Origin: Betaproteobacteria bacterium
Lineage (GTDB): Bacteria; Pseudomonadota; Gammaproteobacteria; Burkholderiales; SG8-41
Reading direction: 5' to 3'
Assembly (NCBI GenBank): GCA_021414185.1
Contig: JAIOOZ010000637.1
Span: forward strand, 1 to 28,914
Length of the DNA: 28,914 nucleotides
Each line of letters starts with the position of its first letter. The first letter of the stretch is position 1. Of this stretch, positions 15,214 through 22,498 are shown piece by piece. Below the pieces are notes generated by a model. That model saw only the letters and a program-made list of their open reading frames with translations. It was not told the origin of the DNA and did no database searches. The position numbers were made by a program, and so were the translations under genes.

Positions 15214-16110
15214 ATGATTTCCATCAAGCCAGTAACACCGGAGTTCGTTGCCGAAATCGGCGACGTCGACCTGGCGCGTTTGACCGACGCGGTCTTCGCC
15301 GAGATCGAGGCGGCTTTCAACCGCTATGCGGTTCTGGTGTTTCACCGCCAGCCGATCAGCGAGGAACAGCAACTGGCTTTCGCAAAGTACTTCGGCGAAC
15401 TCGAATTCTCGCCCCAGCCATTTGTGCAGACGCCGGGCGACAAGCGCCGGATCGGGGTCGGTATGCAGGACATCTCGAACCTGGACGAGAACGGCAAGCT
15501 CCTCACCCATACCGACAACCGCCGCCTGATCAATCTCGCGAACCAGTTCTGGCACACCGACAGCACGTTCAAGCGCACGCCTGCCAAGATGTCCATGCTG
15601 ACGGCGCAATCAGTTTCGCCCACCGGCGGCGAGACCGAGTTCGCGGACATGCGCGCCGCCTGGGACGCGTTGCCCGCCGCCCGCCGCGAACCGCTCGAAG
15701 GACTCATCGCGGAGCACGATTACTTTCGCACGCGCCTGATGGTCGGCCTCGATCCCGAGTCGATCAGCCCCGAGCGCCGCGCGTTGCGGCCCGCAGTGCC
15801 GCAGGTGCTGATCCGCACCCATCCGGCGAACGGCCGCAAGTCGCTTTATCTCGCCTCGCACATCACGAAGATTTACGGCATGGACGACGCGGCAGCCCGG
15901 CGCCTCGTGGACGAGTTGACTGAACACGCGACGCAGCCCGCCTTTACTTACCAGCATCACTGGGCGGTCGGCGACGTGGTGCTGTGGGACAACCGCTGCA
16001 CCATGCACCGCGGGCGGCCGTTCGACGAAAGCCAGCCGCGCGCCATGCGCAGGGCGACCATCAGCGACGTGGGGCCGACGGTGCCGGAGAACTGGCATCA
16101 CGCGGCTTGA
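15214..16110 (+). CDS. TauD/TfdA-family Fe(II)/2-oxoglutarate-dependent dioxygenase (copy 2)
   Basis: 298 residues from the ATG at 15214, with AGGA 7 nt upstream; the longer frame overlaps Bug6 and has no support. FWHTD (His114, Asp116) and TMHRGRPF (His265) give the iron triad, and the Arg in QPRAMRR (residues 276-280) fits 2-oxoglutarate binding. The RPFDESQPRAMRRATI ending resembles the TfdA and alpha-ketoglutarate-dependent 2,4-D dioxygenase branch more than taurine enzymes, judged by eye. Paired with Bug6 as copy 1 is with Bug5, yet the two oxygenases are clearly diverged. It probably acts on an aryloxy-acid, sulfonate or other small carboxylate; which one is unknown. Confidence 0.92.
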   Translation: MISIKPVTPEFVAEIGDVDLARLTDAVFAEIEAAFNRYAVLVFHRQPISEEQQLAFAKYFGELEFSPQPFVQTPGDKRRIGVGMQDISNLDENGKLLTHTDNRRLINLANQFWHTDSTFKRTPAKMSMLTAQSVSPTGGETEFADMRAAWDALPAARREPLEGLIAEHDYFRTRLMVGLDPESISPERRALRPAVPQVLIRTHPANGRKSLYLASHITKIYGMDDAAARRLVDELTEHATQPAFTYQHHWAVGDVVLWDNRCTMHRGRPFDESQPRAMRRATISDVGPTVPENWHHAA

Positions 16111-16170
16111 TTGCAAGAGGCCAATACCGCGGTCAAGTCTTGAACTGGTAGTTTTTGATGCGGGCCGAAC

Positions 16171-16209
16171 GTGGCTCGTTCGTTGCGAATCGAGTTTCCT
16201 GGAGGAGCC
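16171..16209 (+). pseudogene. Possible N-terminal scrap of a REP-associated (Y1/IS200-like) transposase
   Basis: A GTG-initiated frame reads MARSLRIEFPGGA directly before the Bug7 start. The N-terminus of RAYT-type transposases is typically MARPLRIEFPGAxYH. Only 13 codons are left, so chance is possible. The GGAGGA of the Pro-Gly-Gly codons is the ribosome binding site of Bug7. Confidence 0.35.
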
Positions 16210-17154
16210 ATGCACAAGAGCACTGTTGTCATGGGCGCCATGTTCGCGGCGCTCGCCGCGGCATCTGCCCATTCGCAAAACTATCCCGCCAAAACCGTCC
16301 GCATCTTTGTGCCTTTTCCCGCCGGCGGCAGCACCGACATTATAGGACGCGTGGTGGCGGAGCAATTGACTGCCGCCTTTGGTCAGCAGGCTATCGTCGA
16401 CAACCGCCCGGGTGCGAACGGTGTAATCGGTACCGAGCTGGTGGCCAAAGCCGCGCCCGACGGCTACACGTTGCTGATCGGCGGCATCGGCTCGCTGTCG
16501 ATCAACCCGGCGATCTACTCGAAGATTCCGTATGACCCAGTGCGCGACTTCACTGCGATCATCCAGATCGCGCAGGTGCCCAACGTGCTGGTGGTGCATC
16601 CGTCGCTACCGGTAAAGACCGCAAAGGAACTGATCGCGCTCGCCAAAGCCAATCCGGGCAAGCTCACGTTCTCGTCGTCGGGCAGCGGCTCGTCCGACCA
16701 TATGTCGGGCGAGCTGTTCAAGTCGATGGGCCACGTGGATCTCGTGCATGTGCCTTACAAGGGCGGTGCGCCGGCGATCACCGACGCCATCGCTGGCCAG
16801 GTCAGCATGACTTTTTCCAACCAGCCGACGGCGCTGCCGCACGTAAAGACGGGCAAGTTGCGCGGCATCGCGGTTACCAGCATCAAGCGCTCCAGTGCCG
16901 CGCCCGAACTGCCAACGATAGACGAATCGGGCATCAAGGGTTTCGACGTGAGTTCGTGGGTGGGCGTTAACGCGCCGGCTAACCTGCCGCGCGAAATCGT
17001 TGCCCGACTCAACGCGGAGATTGTGAAGGGCATGAGTTCGCCCGCCGGGCGCGAGCGGCTCAATCAGCTTGCGTTCGACCCGGTGCTGTCCACGCCCGAC
17101 CAGTACGCCGCGCACATCAAGGCCGAAGTCGCAAAATGGGCGCAGGTTATGTGA
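16210..17154 (+). CDS. Bug/TctC-family periplasmic solute-binding protein (Bug7), 3'-truncated
   Basis: 314 residues. The ATG at 16210 follows CTGGAGGAGCC, a very strong ribosome binding site. The signal peptide is about 23 residues (to ASAHSQ before NYPAKTVR). Landmarks VPFPAGGSTDIIGR, IVDNRPGANGVIGTE, APDGYTLLIGGIG and VPYKGGAPAITDAIAGQV are intact. The protein ends KWAQVM, whereas the other family members here continue eight to ten residues further (for example KWSKVIRSAGIKAE). The cut coincides with the start of ribosomal protein L28 sequence, so the C-terminus is lost at a junction. The fold may tolerate this loss. Confidence 0.88.
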   Translation: MHKSTVVMGAMFAALAAASAHSQNYPAKTVRIFVPFPAGGSTDIIGRVVAEQLTAAFGQQAIVDNRPGANGVIGTELVAKAAPDGYTLLIGGIGSLSINPAIYSKIPYDPVRDFTAIIQIAQVPNVLVVHPSLPVKTAKELIALAKANPGKLTFSSSGSGSSDHMSGELFKSMGHVDLVHVPYKGGAPAITDAIAGQVSMTFSNQPTALPHVKTGKLRGIAVTSIKRSSAAPELPTIDESGIKGFDVSSWVGVNAPANLPREIVARLNAEIVKGMSSPAGRERLNQLAFDPVLSTPDQYAAHIKAEVAKWAQVM

Positions 17155-17374
17155 CGTCACAGGCAAGAAGCCGCAGCTGGGGAACCACGTTTCGCACGCG
17201 AACAACAAGACGCGTCGCCGTTTCCTGCCCAATCTGCAAAACCGCCGTTTCTGGGTCGAGACTGAAAACCGCTGGGTCAACATGCGCGTATCGCAGCACG
17301 GCCTGCGCACGATCGACAAGAAGGGCATCGACGTTGTGATCGCGGAAATGCGCGCGCGCGGCGTGGATATTTAA
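17144..17374 (+). CDS. rpmB: 50S ribosomal protein L28, start codon missing at a junction
   Basis: From CDVTGKKPQLGNHVSHANNKT through RRRFLPNLQNRRFWVETENRWV to IDKKGIDVVIAEMRARG the match to L28 is unmistakable and ends at the normal position. The family starts MARVCxVTGK. Here the in-frame codons before Cys are GGG CGC AGG TTA, with no ATG, GTG or TTG in frame until a TTG at 17069 that lies inside Bug7 coding sequence. The normal first four codons have been replaced by the 3' end of Bug7. Since L28 is normally needed for growth, either translation starts abnormally, another copy exists, or the contig is misjoined here. I start the feature at the first residue that can align. rpmG follows 12 nt downstream, the usual order. 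Confidence 0.85.
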   Translation, partial: RLCDVTGKKPQLGNHVSHANNKTRRRFLPNLQNRRFWVETENRWVNMRVSQHGLRTIDKKGIDVVIAEMRARGVDI

Positions 17375-17386
17375 CAGGAGCCGACC

Positions 17387-17542
17387 ATGCGTGAAAAAAT
17401 CAAACTCGAATCGACCGCCGGCACTGGCCATTTCTACACCACCAACAAGAACAAGCGCACCACCCCGGACAAGCTCGAAATAAAGAAATTCGATCCGGTC
17501 GCGCGCAAGCACGTGATCTACAAGGAAACCAAAATCAAATAA
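17387..17542 (+). CDS. rpmG: 50S ribosomal protein L33
   Basis: 51 residues: MREKIKLESTAGTGHFYTT, then NKRTTPDKLEIKKFDP and a HVIYKETKIK end, the standard L33 length and sequence. It is the zinc-free form with no cysteines. AGGAG stands 7 nt before the ATG. It follows rpmB by 12 nt as one operon and is closed by the hairpin at 17615-17644. The gene is complete and looks normal, in contrast to rpmB. Confidence 0.96.
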   Translation: MREKIKLESTAGTGHFYTTNKNKRTTPDKLEIKKFDPVARKHVIYKETKIK

Positions 17543-17614
17543 ATCCGGACGGCGTAGCCGCCGGTTTACGTGCGGTCGTTGGAACGGACGCAAAGCACCG
17601 TTCAACGCCCGCAA

Positions 17615-17644
17615 ACAAAAAGCCCGCTAATGCGGGCTTTTTGT
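17615..17644. terminator. Bidirectional rho-independent terminator between rpmG and desaturase
   Basis: Perfect 13-bp arms ACAAAAAGCCCGC (17615-17627) and GCGGGCTTTTTGT (17632-17644) around a TAAT loop. The GC stem is followed by T5 on the plus strand and, by symmetry, on the minus strand. It lies 72 nt after rpmG and 18 nt past the desaturase stop, so it serves both convergent units. Confidence 0.93.
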
Positions 17645-17662
17645 TGTCCTGCCAGAGCGCGC

Positions 17663-18838
17663 TTAGACGCGGGCGAGTTGGTAGCGGCGCAGGCGCTTGG
17701 AAAAGTCCTGCAGCGCCACGATACCGCTGGCCTCGGCGCGGTGGCACCAGTCTTCAAGCTGACGCACCAGTTCGTCCTTGTTGGCGGTTGAGCGCTGCCA
17801 CAGCGAAGTCAGCTCCTGGCGCATCGAGTACACGGTGTGCAGCGTCTTGCTGTTGCTCAGCACTTCCTTCATGCGCTCGCGCTCGAGCGCGGAGAGCTTT
17901 TGTTCGTCGTTTTGCAGCCAGCGCTTGACCATCGAACGGTCGACGCGTACCGCGCGCGTTTTCAAATGCGCGATTTCGTCGGCGCAGGTTTGTTTGACCG
18001 AGCGCGCATACTTGGTCAGCACGTCGTAACGGCTTTGAATCACCGCATGCAGCGTGTCCTGGTCGCACTGCGTCTTGTCCGCGGCGAGCATGACCTTGGG
18101 GGCGACCTTCTTCACGCGGGCGAGGCCGAGTATTTCCATCGTGCGGATATACATCCAGCCGATGTCGAATTCCCACCATTTGTTCGACAGTTGCGCCGAG
18201 GAGGGGTAAGCATGGTGGTTGTTGTGCAGTTCTTCGCCGCCGATGAGGATGCCCCACGGCACGATGTTGCGGCTGGCGTCTTCTGCCTGGAAATTGCGGT
18301 AGCCCCAGTAGTGGCCGACGCCGTTGATGATGCCGGCCGCAAAAAACGGAATCCACATCATCTGCACCGCCCAGATCGTCAGGCCGATGAAGCCGAACAA
18401 CGCGAGATTGATGATCATCATGGTGGCGATGCCGGCTACCGAATGCGACGAGTAAATATTGCGCTCCATCCAGTCGTCAGGCGTGCCCTGGCCGAATTTT
18501 TCGAGCGTTTCGGCGTTCTTCGATTCGAGTTTGTAGAGGTCGGCGCCCTGCCACATCACTTTTTCGATGCCGAGCACGACCGGGCTGTGCGGGTCTTCTT
18601 CAGTTTCGCAGCGCGCGTGGTGTTTGCGATGGACCGCGGTCCACTGTTTGGTTTCCATGCCCGTAGTCAGCCACAGCCACAAGCGGAAGAAATGGCTGAT
18701 GACCGGGTGCAGGTCGAGCGCGCGGTGCGCCGAATGCCGGTGCAGGTAGATGGTGACCGCCGCAATGGTGATGTGAGTGAACACCAGCGTGACCACTACG
18801 TAGCCCCACCAGGGAAGACTGAAGATGCCTGAAAACAT
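17663..18838 (-). CDS. Acyl-CoA/fatty acid desaturase (delta-9 type) with C-terminal helical extension
   Basis: 391 residues. The three histidine boxes of membrane di-iron desaturases are present: HRHSAH (His33-His38), HRKHH (His70-His74) and HNNHH (His205-His209). Membrane helices lie at about 10-30, 44-60 and 135-175. The enzyme would insert a cis double bond into saturated acyl chains at the inner membrane, using O2 and an electron donor. Residues after about 265 form a long charged helical tail (SVKQTCADEIAHLKTRA onward) that is typical of betaproteobacterial members but absent from core desaturases. The ATG at 18836-18838 has only a weak ribosome binding site, in an AT-rich leader. It is convergent with rpmBG. 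Confidence 0.93.
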   Translation of the reverse strand: MFSGIFSLPWWGYVVVTLVFTHITIAAVTIYLHRHSAHRALDLHPVISHFFRLWLWLTTGMETKQWTAVHRKHHARCETEEDPHSPVVLGIEKVMWQGADLYKLESKNAETLEKFGQGTPDDWMERNIYSSHSVAGIATMMIINLALFGFIGLTIWAVQMMWIPFFAAGIINGVGHYWGYRNFQAEDASRNIVPWGILIGGEELHNNHHAYPSSAQLSNKWWEFDIGWMYIRTMEILGLARVKKVAPKVMLAADKTQCDQDTLHAVIQSRYDVLTKYARSVKQTCADEIAHLKTRAVRVDRSMVKRWLQNDEQKLSALERERMKEVLSNSKTLHTVYSMRQELTSLWQRSTANKDELVRQLEDWCHRAEASGIVALQDFSKRLRRYQLARV

Positions 18839-18980
18839 AGGATTATTTAATAATAATTATGAAGGTAATTGGCCGCGAGTTTAGCTAAATAACCCCGCTC
18901 AGGGAAGGACTATTTTGGCACTGGAAATTGAACTTTAGGCGTGCCGTGAGCCCTCTGCATAGAACCATGTTTTATATGGA

Positions 18981-20267
18981 TTATTTGTCGGATTGAGCGG
19001 GTTCGCCGCCGACCAGTCGGACTTCACGCTGCGGATAGGGAATTACTATGCCCCGCGCCTTGAATTCCCGCCAGATTCCGTAATAGATATCGGAGCGCAG
19101 ATTCGTCTTGCCCTGCTCGGGATCTTCGACCCACACCGCCAGTTCGAGGTCGATGCCATTGTCGGCAAATGCCTTGATCAGTACGACCGGGGGCGGGTCG
19201 GCCAATGCCCGCACATGGCGTTTGGCGACATCGGTCATCGATCGCATGGCGAGATCCAGGTCGGAGTCGTAGCTCACCTGCACGGTCATCGAAATCGCAA
19301 CCTTGCGGTCGGTGTAGGACTGATTGATCACGGTCGACGTGATCACTGTTTCGTTCGGAATGATCGCCTCGGTGCCGTCGAGCGCGCGCACGACGACGTA
19401 ACGCGCCGTCATCTTGGCCAGTTTGCCGGTGTGCTTTTCGATTGTGACCAGATCGCCTATGGTCACCGAGCGGTCGAGCAGGATGATGAAGCCGCTGATG
19501 TAATTGCTGGCGATCTTCTGCAGGCCGAAGCCGATGCCAACGCCCAGTGCGCCGCCGAACACCGACAACGCGGTGAGGTCGATGCCGACCGCGGGCAGCA
19601 CGATCAGCACCGCCAGCAGCACGAGCAATGCGCGCAGCAGCTTGCTCAGCATCACGCGCAGCGTCACGTCCATGCCGTGCGCCGACATCAGGCGTTCTTC
19701 CAGCAGGCGGCCGATCCACAGCGCGAGCAGCAGTGCGACCACTACCCACACCACGGCCTGGCCGATCAACAGCAGCGAGATGCGATGCCCGCCGACTTTG
19801 AAGCCGACGCCGTCAAAGAATTCGAGAATCCCGGGCGCCAGACCCAGCACGTAGAGGGCGAAGCCGAGCCACACCAGCCAGACGATGGTGCGTTCGAATA
19901 TGTCGAGCACGTTGCCCGGCGCGAACACCAGGCGCTGCAGATGAACCACGAAGCGAATGATGGCCATGGCCGTCAGCAGCGACACTGCGATGCTGAGCAG
20001 GCTGACGCTGGTCTGGTAATGCGCGAGCACCCAGCGTCCGCTCAGCACGAATGCCAGGGCCGCAAGCGGGAATATCAGGCGGCGCAGTCCGCCCATGCCG
20101 AATTCGAGTTTGCTGCCGTTGCCGGCGTGGAGCCGCGGCCGCAGCAGATACGAAAGCCAGTACGCGAGGACCAGGCTTGCCGCGATGGTCGCGACCTGCC
20201 ACAGGATGCGCTCGTCGTGCAGGTCTTTCCACAGCGAGAGGAAAAGGGGTTCGAGGGAGTCGGTCAC
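18981..20267 (-). CDS. MscS-family mechanosensitive ion channel protein
   Basis: 428 residues with a GTG start. Several hydrophobic helices span about residues 20-260. The pore-lining TM3-like region (LTALSVFGGALGVGIGFGLQKIASNYISGFIILLDRS) is textbook MscS with its Gly/Ala packing, followed by the beta domain (VTIGDLVTIEKHTGKL, IIPNETVITSTVINQS) and the C-terminal alpha/beta domain with VEDPEQGK and FKARGIVIPYPQREVRL. At 428 residues it is longer than E. coli MscS (about 286) because of extra N-terminal membrane helices. It would release solutes on osmotic downshock. It appears to be a single-gene unit, separated from the desaturase by 142 nt. Confidence 0.93.
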   Translation of the reverse strand: MTDSLEPLFLSLWKDLHDERILWQVATIAASLVLAYWLSYLLRPRLHAGNGSKLEFGMGGLRRLIFPLAALAFVLSGRWVLAHYQTSVSLLSIAVSLLTAMAIIRFVVHLQRLVFAPGNVLDIFERTIVWLVWLGFALYVLGLAPGILEFFDGVGFKVGGHRISLLLIGQAVVWVVVALLLALWIGRLLEERLMSAHGMDVTLRVMLSKLLRALLVLLAVLIVLPAVGIDLTALSVFGGALGVGIGFGLQKIASNYISGFIILLDRSVTIGDLVTIEKHTGKLAKMTARYVVVRALDGTEAIIPNETVITSTVINQSYTDRKVAISMTVQVSYDSDLDLAMRSMTDVAKRHVRALADPPPVVLIKAFADNGIDLELAVWVEDPEQGKTNLRSDIYYGIWREFKARGIVIPYPQREVRLVGGEPAQSDK

Positions 20268-20319
20268 GGTTTGCAGGGCGCGCAGTCGGCAAAAATAATT
20301 CTAGCACGCCGGCATATCG

Positions 20320-20913
20320 CTACTGCTTGTTCGTTTGCGCATGCGAGTGCGCCTGGTGGCGCCGCCAGTTGTTGAAGTATGCGTCGCACAACGGCGGGTT
20401 GCCGCGCAGGACCAGCGCATTCTCGGCGTTGCGGTGTTGCGCGGCGTACGTGAAATTAAAACTGCCCGTCACGACCGCGCAATCCGCGTGGCCGGTATCG
20501 ATAACGATGACTTTGTTGTGCGCGGCGGCGTGCTGTGCATCCGCCAGCAACGGGATGCCGGCGCGCATGAGGTCGCGCACGATTGCCGGATTGGCGCGCG
20601 CTTGCTCGTGGTCGGCGATGACCGCGACTTCGAGGCCGCGGCTTTTTGCCCGCACCAGTGCGTCCGCAATACGTCTATGGGTCAGGATGTAGGCCTGCAT
20701 CAACACCTGCCGGCGCGCGGCGTCGATGGCGGCAATGATCATCTCGTCGGCGTGGTGTTCCGCGGTAAACGCGTACTGCAGCGTGCCGGTTGCCGCAAAC
20801 GGAGCAACGGGAGGGGCGGGTTGGAGGGCGAATACCTGCATTGAAAACAATGCGAAGAGAAAAGCCGGCGCAGCATTTTTGTGCCCACGTCGGTCTGCAG
20901 TGTCGATATTCAT
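20320..20913 (-). CDS. Phospholipase D-like (single HKD) nuclease-family secreted protein
   Basis: 197 residues with a signal-like N-terminus (AAPAFLFALFSMQVFALQ, residues 14-31). One HKD motif is present: HNKVIVID (His132, Lys134, Asp139), followed by TGSFNFT and NAENALVL (Glu164). A single HKD per chain and this size match the Nuc-type endonuclease branch, which works as a dimer, rather than two-motif phospholipases or cardiolipin synthases. The export signal points to periplasmic degradation of nucleic acid or a similar phosphodiester substrate. The ATG at 20911-20913 is the only good start. Confidence 0.88.
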   Translation of the reverse strand: MNIDTADRRGHKNAAPAFLFALFSMQVFALQPAPPVAPFAATGTLQYAFTAEHHADEMIIAAIDAARRQVLMQAYILTHRRIADALVRAKSRGLEVAVIADHEQARANPAIVRDLMRAGIPLLADAQHAAAHNKVIVIDTGHADCAVVTGSFNFTYAAQHRNAENALVLRGNPPLCDAYFNNWRRHQAHSHAQTNKQ

Positions 20914-21026
20914 GAGTCCTTAAACGGTAAATTCGTTGGAATTAAATCAGCGAATTGGCTGTGTCAGCGAAAGCCGGACGTCAAAACATGTCTGGTGAAT
21001 ACTGGCATCGCGGAGCGCGGCGACAT

Positions 21027-22340
21027 TCACGGCGCGGCTGCGCTGCGCACGAGTACGGCGGCAAAAAAACCGTCGCAGCCCTGACGATGCGGGTAGAGCT
21101 GCAAATACTCGCCGGTATCCAGCGCAATATGCTGCTGGGCCAGCACCTGATTGGCGGGCAGCAGTTGAAACTGCGGGTGCGCGGCCAGAAACGTCGCCAC
21201 CACGCCCTGATTTTCGGCGCGCACGAAACTGCACGTCGCATAGACCAGCCGGCCGCCGGGTTTGACCAGCGCGGCGGCGGCCGTCAGGATGCGGCCCTGC
21301 TTGGCCGTCAGCTCCGCGATGCCTGCTTCGTTCTGGCGCCATTTGAGGTCGGGATTGCGGCGCAGCGTGCCGAAGCCGCTGCACGGCGCATCGACCAGCA
21401 CGCGGTCGATCTTGCCGGCCAGCCGCTTGACCTTGATGTCGTTCTCGTTGACCAGTAACTGCGGGTGCACGTTCGACAGACCCGAGCGTTTGAGCCGCGG
21501 TTTCAATTTGTTCAGACGCGAGTCGCTGATGTCGAACGCGTAGAGCCGGCCCTGCGACTGCATCAGCGCGCCCAGCGCCAGCGTCTTGCCGCCGGCGCCG
21601 GCGCAGAAATCGACGACCATTTCGCGCCGCTTGGGCGCCAGCAGATAGCACAGCAACTGGCTGCCTTCGTCCTGCACCTCGATGCGCCCGCTGGTAAAAA
21701 GCGGATTGCGCCCGAGCGCGGGATTGCCTTCGATGCGTATGCCGAGCGGCGCGTGCGGCGTCGGTTTTACGTTCAGCCCTTCGATCGTCAACTGCTGCAT
21801 GATTTTGTCGCGATCGCCGGTGAGTGCGTTGACGCGTAGATCGAGCGGCGCCGGCTGCTGCATGGCGCGGCCGAGCGCGAGGATTTCGTCTTCCGGCATA
21901 TCGGCGGCAAGCATGGCGACGAGCCACTCCGGAAGTTCGGCTTTGACGTGGAGCGGCGTATCAGCGTCGGGCCGCGCTTTGAGTCCCGCGGCCCATTGCG
22001 CGTTGTCGTTGCCGAGCAGCGGTTCGAGCTGGCGCAGGCTCATGCCCTGCACGCGGTTCAGGTAGGCGAGCAGCAGGCGCCGCGGCGTGTCCGCGCCGGT
22101 ATGGTATTCAATGCCGATGCGCCGCCGCAGGATGCCGAACACCGTCTCGGCGATGAACTGGCGGTCGCGCTGCCCGAGATCGGCATGCGCGCGGAAAAAA
22201 CTGTGCAGCACCGCATCGGCCGGCTGCGTCATCGGCAGCACGCGGGCGAGCGCTGCCTCCGCCGCCGCGAGGTGGGCGAAGGCGGCGTTGGACTGCACCG
22301 CGAGTTTTTTGGTGCGTGGTTTGCGGAGGGGGGATGGCAA
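21027..22340 (-). CDS. RsmB/NOP-family 16S rRNA (cytosine-C5) methyltransferase
   Basis: 437 residues from a TTG with AAGG 6 nt upstream; no ATG gives the full N-terminal domain. An NusB-like helical N-terminal domain (to about residue 120) precedes the Rossmann methyltransferase. The SAM loop is VVDFCAGAGGKT (243-252). The two cysteines of m5C methyltransferases are in DAPCSGFGTLRRNPD (Cys320) and YATCSF (Cys370), the latter being the usual nucleophile, and GCDGFFAAVL ends the fold. Expected role: methylation of one cytosine in 16S rRNA. The sequence is a bit divergent from canonical RsmB, so I leave the gene symbol blank. A periodic inverted repeat lies just upstream. Confidence 0.92.
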   Translation of the reverse strand: MPSPLRKPRTKKLAVQSNAAFAHLAAAEAALARVLPMTQPADAVLHSFFRAHADLGQRDRQFIAETVFGILRRRIGIEYHTGADTPRRLLLAYLNRVQGMSLRQLEPLLGNDNAQWAAGLKARPDADTPLHVKAELPEWLVAMLAADMPEDEILALGRAMQQPAPLDLRVNALTGDRDKIMQQLTIEGLNVKPTPHAPLGIRIEGNPALGRNPLFTSGRIEVQDEGSQLLCYLLAPKRREMVVDFCAGAGGKTLALGALMQSQGRLYAFDISDSRLNKLKPRLKRSGLSNVHPQLLVNENDIKVKRLAGKIDRVLVDAPCSGFGTLRRNPDLKWRQNEAGIAELTAKQGRILTAAAALVKPGGRLVYATCSFVRAENQGVVATFLAAHPQFQLLPANQVLAQQHIALDTGEYLQLYPHRQGCDGFFAAVLVRSAAAP

Positions 22341-22378
22341 GGGTGGCCTTAATCTAGAAGAAAAAAATCCACAGGCAA

Positions 22379-22483
22379 GCCACAGAGGTCACAGAGTTCA
22401 CAGAGGAAGGGCAACCCACGACTGCGTGATTGATTGCCATCTGTTTACTGGCCGTTCTCTGTGTTCTCTGTGCTCTCTGTGGC
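22379..22483. repeat. Inverted repeat with 9-nt periodic arms (CACAGAGxx units)
   Basis: Left arm 22379-22408 has three CACAGAG units at 9-nt period. The right arm 22454-22483 contains the complementary CTCTGTG units at the same period. The arms can pair around a 45-nt centre. It sits between the methyltransferase and DUF3108 genes. The form is that of a dispersed intergenic palindromic repeat seen in many environmental proteobacteria; no coding sequence. Confidence 0.7.
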
Positions 22484-22498
22484 AAATGTTTTAAGGGG

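Noticed and set aside
17069..17374. TTG at 17069 as the true rpmB start
   Set aside because: It lies deep inside Bug7 and adds 25 residues unlike any L28; more likely the real start was lost at the junction.
18993..20375. 460-codon plus-strand frame antisense to the MscS gene
   Set aside because: Gln/His/Arg/Asp-rich composition typical of a reverse shadow; the minus strand encodes a clear MscS channel.
22379..22483. CRISPR-like repeat
   Set aside because: Units are 9 nt with no spacers, and the arms are inverted, not direct repeats with unique spacers.
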